NCBI GenBank assembly: GCA_003220345.1
Contig: QHSC01000103.1
Span: 1 to 39,837, forward strand
Direction: 5' to 3'
Length of the DNA: 39,837 nt
Source: Candidatus Rokuibacteriota bacterium
Lineage (GTDB): Bacteria > Methylomirabilota > Methylomirabilia > Rokubacteriales > CSP1-6
Part shown: piece by piece, positions 33,897-39,837 of the stretch
Position numbering within the stretch: the stretch's first letter is position 1
How the letters are laid out: each line of letters starts with the position of its first letter
Made by a program: the position numbers and the translations under genes
Notes under the pieces: model-generated
Told to the model about the DNA's origin: nothing
The model's database searches: none
What the model saw: only the letters and a program-made list of their open reading frames with translations

Positions 33897-33938
33897 CCGG
33901 GCCGGCGGGCCATCGACGCTCCGCCGGCCCGGCATTTT
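33897..33938 (+). terminator. 12-bp perfect hairpin with ATTTT tail after amtB
   Basis: CCGGGCCGGCGG (33897-33908) and CCGCCGGCCCGG (33921-33932) flank 12 nt; CATTTTG follows. It probably ends or attenuates glnK-amtB transcripts before glnA. Confidence 0.65.
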
Positions 33939-33970
33939 GCTCCCACGTCATTGCAAAGGAGGCAGAGCGC

Positions 33971-35395
<1,425 letters not shown>

Positions 35396-35412
35396 TCCAT
35401 ATCGGCGATCGG

Positions 35413-35448
35413 ACGGCGGCCGTCCCTTTCGGGCGGCCGCCGTTTTTT
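35413..35448 (+). terminator. Strong intrinsic terminator after glnA
   Basis: ACGGCGGCCG and CGGCCGCCGT form a perfect 10-bp stem that extends inward through CCC/GGG, followed by a run of six T (35443-35448). Confidence 0.9.
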
Positions 35449-35474
35449 GTCCCCTCCGCTGTCCGTGCTATAGA
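35447..35474 (+). promoter_or_regulatory. Candidate extended -10 promoter for the barrel gene
   Basis: TGCTATAGA provides an extended -10 (TATAGA at 35469-35474), with TTGTCC 16 nt upstream, overlapping the glnA terminator tail. Predicted +1 near 35481 is 2 nt before the ATG at 35483. Confidence 0.5.
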
Positions 35475-35482
35475 GGGCGGAG

Positions 35483-36705
35483 ATGCGGCCGCCCGTTCTT
35501 GGCTTGGCCCTCGTTCTCGGGTTCTCGCTGTGGCCGGAGTGGGTGTGCGGACAGCCGCCGGCCCGTTCTCCGCAGGTCCCCCCGAGGCGTGGCAGCAGCG
35601 CCTTCCCGAGTGGGCGCGAGACATCCGTCCCTTCGCCTATGTGGAGAGCAGCTATGTGTTCAACGCTACCGGCGCCGGTCGTGGCGGCACCAACGAGCTC
35701 CGTCTGTACGACTACGACGAGGGCTTCACCTTCAATGCCGCCTCGTTCAGCCTGAAGCGAGATCCATCCGAGCCGCATCCTTTCGGCTTCGGCGTGACGC
35801 TCACGGCCGGCCTCGACTCGCAGAAGAACCACTCGTTGGGCATGTTCCGTGGCAGGAACGATCAGTTCCCGTTCCGGAACACCTCGAAGTTCGACGTCCT
35901 CGAGGCGTATGTCAGCGCGCGCGTGCCGCTCGGCAGCGGGCTGACGGTGAGCGGGGGCAAGTTCGTGAGCTTGCTCGGCTACGAGAACCCCGAGGGGCCG
36001 TTGAACCTGAACTGGTCCCGCGGCTACCTCTACACGTACGCGGGGCCGACGACCGTGACGGGCGGCTTCGCGAGCTACACGTTCCTGGGCGGGCTCACCG
36101 TGGGGGCCGGGCTGGTGACGGGCTCGGATACCACCGCGGACAACAACTCGACCCCCTCGGTGACGGGGGAGGTGGCCGTCGAGCTGCCCAATGGTTTCAG
36201 CGCGGCTCTTGGCTGGCTCGCGGGCCCGGAGCAGGATCGCCAGGACGGCAACCTTCGCTATGTCCTCGATCTCGTCCTGTCCTACACGAGGCTCGAGCAC
36301 ACCACCCTCGCCCTGGAGGCGACCTACGGATACGAAGAGAAGGAGGCCTTCCTGAGAAGCCTCGGCACCCGTCGAAATACGAATGCCTCGTGGTGGGGAT
36401 GGGCGCTCCACGGCGCCTATGACTGGACGGCAAAGATCCGGACCGCCCTCAGACAGGAGTACTTCCAGGACACGGACGGGGCGCGCACGGGCTTCGGAGG
36501 CATGCTCAGGCTCTGGTCGACCACGCTGACCGCTGACTATCGCGTCTGGAAAGGGCTCGAGGTCCGCCTCGAGTACCGCCACGATGCCGCCGACGAGCAG
36601 GTCTTCAAGGCCCGGACGTCGCGCCCGGATCAGTCCCTCGGGGTGACGCCCCAGTCCAAGACGCTCGACACGCTCTCGATCGCCCTGACGTACGTGTTCT
36701 TCTAG
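35483..36705 (+). CDS. Outer-membrane beta-barrel (porin-like) protein with apparent frameshift
   Basis: Predicted outer-membrane barrel of about 400 residues. The ATG at 35483 opens a clear signal peptide (MRPPVLGLALVLGFSLWPEWVCGQ) in one frame. The barrel (PEAWQQRLPEWARDIRPFAYVESSYVF onward) continues in the -1 frame to the stop at 36705 and has no signal sequence of its own. The frames join cleanly if one C is added to the C6 run at 35578-35583, giving SPQVPPEAWQQRL. Alternating aromatic strands, loops such as GRNDQFPFRNTSKFDVLEAYV and a C-terminus ending in Phe (LTYVFF) are typical of outer-membrane proteins, resembling the BBP2/DUF1597 porin-like group. It may be a sequencing slip, a phase-variable tract or programmed slippage. 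The stop overlaps that of the convergent pump gene. Confidence 0.75.
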
Positions 36706-39700
36706 TCGGTCGCCGCGGGCGAGCCGCCCCGCGCGCCCTGCCGGCCCGCCAAGAGCGCATAGACGGCGGGCAGCACGAACAAGGTCAGCGCGGTGGAGGA
36801 GATCAACCCGCCGATGACCACCCGCGCCAGCGGCTTCTGGATCTCCGCGCCAATGCCGTGGCTGAGGGCGGCCGGGAGAAAGCCGATGACGGCCACGATG
36901 GCCGAGACGACGATGGGGCGGAAGCGGATCTCGCACCCGCGCGCGATGGCCTCGCGCAGGGGCAGTCCGTCGGAGAAGGCCTGACGGATGGAGGAGACGA
37001 GAACGGTGCCGTTCAGCACGCTGACGCCGAACACGGCGATGTAGCCCACGGCCGCGGAGATGTTGAAGTTGCTTTGCCAGAAGAACAGGGCCAGCGTGCC
37101 GCCGATCAGCGCGAAGGGCAGGTTGAGCATGATGAGAAGTGCGTCACCGACCGAATTGAAGGCGCCGAAGAGGAGCACGAAGATGATGAAGATGACCAGT
37201 GGCACGATGACGTAGAGGCGGGCAAGGGCGCGCTGCTGGTCCTCGAAGCGGCCGCTCCAGACCATCCGGTAGCCCGGGGGCAGCTGCACGGCCGCCTCCA
37301 CCTTCTGCATCGCCTCGGCGACGAGACTGCCCATGTCGCGCTCGCGCACGCTCCACTTGACGGACAGTCTCCGGACGTTGTTCTCACGGAAGATCTCGGC
37401 CAAGCCGTCGGTCCGGACGAATTCGGCCAGCTGGCTCAAGGGGATGCGCTCCCCGCTCGGGGCGCTCACCATGACGTTGCGGAGCCTCGCGGTAGGCTCG
37501 CCGGGCAGCCCGACCTTGACCACCAAGTTGAAACGTCGCTCCTGCTCGAAGATCTCGGTGACGGCTCGGCCCTTGGTGGCGGCCTCGATCGTGTCCTGGA
37601 TGTCCTGGACATTGATGCCGTAGCGGGCGGCCGCGGCGCGGTCGATGACGAGCTGGAGCTGGGGCTGGCCCGTGCAGTGGTCATAGTCGAGGTCGGCGAC
37701 GCCGCGAATGTTCCGGAGCGTGTCGGCGATTTGCCGGGCCACGCCGTCCATCACGAAGATGTCCGGCCCATAGAGCTTGATGGCCAGCTCACCCTTCACG
37801 CCCGCAAGCGCCTCGTCGACGTTGTCCTTGATGGGCTGGGAGAAGTTGGTGGTGACGCCGGGAATGTCAGCGAGCGCGGCGGTCATGGCCGTGACCAGCC
37901 GCTCCTTGTTCGGATTTGCCCACTCCTCGCGCGGCTTGAGCCCGACGTAGAACTCCGAGTTGTCGGGCGCCTCGGGATCGGTGCCGTCGTCCGGGGCGCC
38001 GAGCTGGGACACGACCACGCGGACTTCGGGAAAGCGAAGGAGCCGCTCACGGATCTCCCGCACGTACGGGCGCACGCCCTCGATCGACACGCCGACGGGG
38101 AACTGGACACGCACCCACAGATCTCCCTCGTCGAGCTCGGGGAGGAACTCCTTTCCGAGGAGGCTGAACGTCCACAAGGAGATCGCGAGGAGACCGGCGG
38201 CCCCCAGGATGGGGATGACGGGCCGGCGCACGCACCAGCGGAGAGCGGGTAGATAGGGACGACGCAGCATGGCGAGGAGCGGGCTCTCGCGCTCGGAGGG
38301 CGGCCGCCGGAAGAGATAGCTCGCGAGGACCGGGATGAGGGTGAGGGTCAGGAGGAGCGCGCCGATGACCGCGAGCGAGATGGTGACAGCCATGGGGCGG
38401 AAGAGCTTTCCCTCTATGCGCTGGAAGGTCAGGATGGGGACGTACACCGTCATGATGATGAGCACGGCGAAGGTCAGGGGCCGCGCCACCTCGATGGCCG
38501 CGTGCTGAACCTCGCGGACGACCCGGCGGCCCGTCGGCTTGTGCTGTGAGAGATGGCGGAGGATGTTCTCGGTCATGATGACGGCGCCGTCGACGATGAT
38601 GCCGAAGTCGATGGCGCCCAGGGACAGGAGGTTGGCGGGGATGCCGCGCAGATCCATGAAGATGAAGGCGAAGAGGAGGGAGAGCGGGATGGTCACGGTG
38701 ACGATGAGGGCCGCGCGGATGTTGTAGAGAAAGAGCGAGAGCAGGATGACCACGAGAACGGCGCCCTCGATCAGATTGCGCATCACGGTCGTCACCGTGG
38801 TGCGGACGAGCCGGTCGCGGCTGTAGTAGTCGCGCAGCTCGACGCCGGCAGGCAGCGTTCGCTTGAGATGCTCGATCTTTCGCGCCACGCCCTGGATCAC
38901 CGCATCCGGGTTCTCGCCCTTGCGCATGAGCACGATGCCCTGGACGAGATCGTCGTCATGGTCGCGGCCCAGCACCCCCAGCCGTATGGCCGTGCCGACG
39001 CCGACGGTCCCGATGTCGCGGACGCGGACGGGCGTGCCCTTCTGGGCGCTGACCACGATGTTCTCGATGTCGCGCATGGACTGCACGAGCCCGAGCCCGC
39101 GCACGGTCACGCGGTACTCGCCCTGGGCGATGTAGCCACCCCCGGCGTTGGAGTTGGAGGCGGCGGCGGCGTCCAGTACCTGCTTGAGGGTGAGGTTGTA
39201 GGCGCGGAGACGGGCCGGATCCACGGTGATCTCGTACTGCTTGGTGCCGCCGCCCCAGGACACCACGTCGGCCACGCCCGGGACCTGGCGGAACTCGCGC
39301 TCCAGGACCCAGTCCTGAAGCGCCTTGAGGTCGACGAGCGACATGGTCTTGGACTCGAGGGTGTAGCGGTAGACCTCGCCGATCACGCTCGACATGGGGC
39401 CAAGGCCGGGCTTGGCATCGGCGGGTAGCTGGGCCTGGGCGATACGCTCCTGCGCCTGCTGCCGGGCCCAGTAGTCGTCGGTCCCGTCGGCGAACACCAC
39501 ACGGATGTTGGACAGGCCGAAGAGGGTGTCCGACCGGATCACCGTGACGCGCGCGATGCCGTTGAGCTCGTTCTCGAGCGGGATAGTGATGAGGCGCTCG
39601 ACCTCCTCGGCCGCGTGCCCCGGCCACAGGGTGATGACCTCGGCCCGGACATCGCCGACATCCGGATAAGCCTCGATGGGAAGGTTCCGGAAGGAGGCGA

Positions 39701-39782
39701 CGCCCATGACCGTCAGGAGGAGGGCGAGGGCCAGCGTGATGAAGCGCTGGCGTAGCGAGAACGCGATGAGGCGGTCGATCAT
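36702..39782 (-). CDS. Heavy-metal efflux RND pump, CzcA/CusA family
   Basis: A 1026-residue proton-driven inner-membrane pump of the HME-RND family. It starts MIDRLIAFSLRQRFITLAL and shows ALPIEAYPDVGD-like NLPIEAYPDVGDV, PLENELNGI, and the family-specific TM4 segment DFGIIVDGAVIMTEN with the three acidic residues of CzcA rather than the paired Asp of drug pumps. Later GYIAVFGVSVLNGTVLV and the RPIVVSAIVAVIGFLPAALSHGIGAE region fit. Metal specificity is not clear from sequence. Its ATG overlaps the TGA of the adaptor gene that runs off the window. Convergent with the barrel gene. Confidence 0.93.
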   Translation of the reverse strand: MIDRLIAFSLRQRFITLALALLLTVMGVASFRNLPIEAYPDVGDVRAEVITLWPGHAAEEVERLITIPLENELNGIARVTVIRSDTLFGLSNIRVVFADGTDDYWARQQAQERIAQAQLPADAKPGLGPMSSVIGEVYRYTLESKTMSLVDLKALQDWVLEREFRQVPGVADVVSWGGGTKQYEITVDPARLRAYNLTLKQVLDAAAASNSNAGGGYIAQGEYRVTVRGLGLVQSMRDIENIVVSAQKGTPVRVRDIGTVGVGTAIRLGVLGRDHDDDLVQGIVLMRKGENPDAVIQGVARKIEHLKRTLPAGVELRDYYSRDRLVRTTVTTVMRNLIEGAVLVVILLSLFLYNIRAALIVTVTIPLSLLFAFIFMDLRGIPANLLSLGAIDFGIIVDGAVIMTENILRHLSQHKPTGRRVVREVQHAAIEVARPLTFAVLIIMTVYVPILTFQRIEGKLFRPMAVTISLAVIGALLLTLTLIPVLASYLFRRPPSERESPLLAMLRRPYLPALRWCVRRPVIPILGAAGLLAISLWTFSLLGKEFLPELDEGDLWVRVQFPVGVSIEGVRPYVREIRERLLRFPEVRVVVSQLGAPDDGTDPEAPDNSEFYVGLKPREEWANPNKERLVTAMTAALADIPGVTTNFSQPIKDNVDEALAGVKGELAIKLYGPDIFVMDGVARQIADTLRNIRGVADLDYDHCTGQPQLQLVIDRAAAARYGINVQDIQDTIEAATKGRAVTEIFEQERRFNLVVKVGLPGEPTARLRNVMVSAPSGERIPLSQLAEFVRTDGLAEIFRENNVRRLSVKWSVRERDMGSLVAEAMQKVEAAVQLPPGYRMVWSGRFEDQQRALARLYVIVPLVIFIIFVLLFGAFNSVGDALLIMLNLPFALIGGTLALFFWQSNFNISAAVGYIAVFGVSVLNGTVLVSSIRQAFSDGLPLREAIARGCEIRFRPIVVSAIVAVIGFLPAALSHGIGAEIQKPLARVVIGGLISSTALTLFVLPAVYALLAGRQGARGGSPAATD

Positions 39783-39837
39783 CGGGCGTCGCGCTTGAGG
39801 AGGACCCCGCCCGTGCTGACCACGTGATCCTGGGCCG
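39779..39837 (-). CDS. C-terminal end of RND adaptor protein (partial, CusB/CzcB-like)
   Basis: Only the last 18 residues are in the window (AQDHVVSTGGVLLKRDAR), ending with a TGA that overlaps the pump ATG. The pattern VV-x-GGxLLK is the usual end of CusB/CzcB-type membrane-fusion proteins, and the position upstream of the pump supports this. The gene continues beyond the window edge. Confidence 0.7.
   Translation of the reverse strand, partial: AQDHVVSTGGVLLKRDAR

Noticed and set aside
33940..33960. A sigma54 promoter directly before glnA (TTGCA at about 33949)
   Set aside because: No GG lies at the required distance upstream.

Overview
The window is about 40 kb of very GC-rich, densely coding bacterial chromosome. 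It has no rRNA, tRNA, CRISPR array or insertion sequence that I can see. The gene set points to a Gram-negative soil or subsurface lineage. Double-membrane functions (an MlaC-type lipid carrier, two tripartite RND pumps, an outer-membrane barrel) occur beside an F420 pathway with separate cofG and cofH, and a thiolase/DUF35 pair. That combination, with the base composition, recalls Candidatus Rokubacteria/Methylomirabilota. This assignment is inference, not proof.

Layout. 22-2070 (-): bifunctional class A penicillin-binding protein. 2509-3219 (+): MlaC-like lipid carrier. 3272-10748 (-): MdtABC-type efflux operon (adaptor plus two HAE1 RND subunits) with overlapping start and stop codons. 10887-11174 (+): shortened cupin. 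11281-12808 (-): thiolase and DUF35 OB-fold partner. 12942-14279 (+): unrecognised membrane-anchored protein. 14423-16536 (-): a GGDEF protein coupled to an HD-GYP response regulator. 16629-18767 (+): TusA-like carrier, a cysteine-desulfurase homologue lacking its PLP lysine, and a HAD phosphatase. 18837-26639 (-): F420 region in two units, LLM oxidoreductase-PPOX-cofG-cofH and HU-acetyltransferase-cofD-cofC-cofE-npdG. 26880-31834 (+): signalling cascade of HAMP histidine kinase, REC-GAF-kinase hybrid, NtrC-type sigma54 activator and single REC protein. 32025-35395 (+): glnK, amtB, glnA. 35483-36705 (+): outer-membrane barrel with an apparent frameshift. 36702-39837 (-): CzcA/CusA-type heavy-metal RND pump and the last codons of its adaptor.

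How the genes fit together. The F420 region is close to a complete cofactor module. CofG/CofH make FO, CofC activates the phospho-acid, CofD joins it to FO, CofE adds glutamates, NpdG links F420 to NADPH, and LLM and PPOX proteins use the cofactor. The NtrC-like regulator lies just upstream of the ammonium-assimilation genes, and a GG-N10-GC sigma54-like element precedes glnK.

Most unusual signals: a cysteine desulfurase homologue that keeps its catalytic cysteine but has lost the PLP lysine and other pocket residues; several promoters whose predicted start points lie 0-3 nt before the start codon, suggesting leaderless mRNAs; a 127-nt, nearly self-complementary intergenic element with a short derivative serving as a bidirectional terminator; a second dispersed intergenic repeat in opposite orientations about 20 kb apart; a homopolymer frameshift in the barrel gene; and a cupin that seems to have lost half its barrel.
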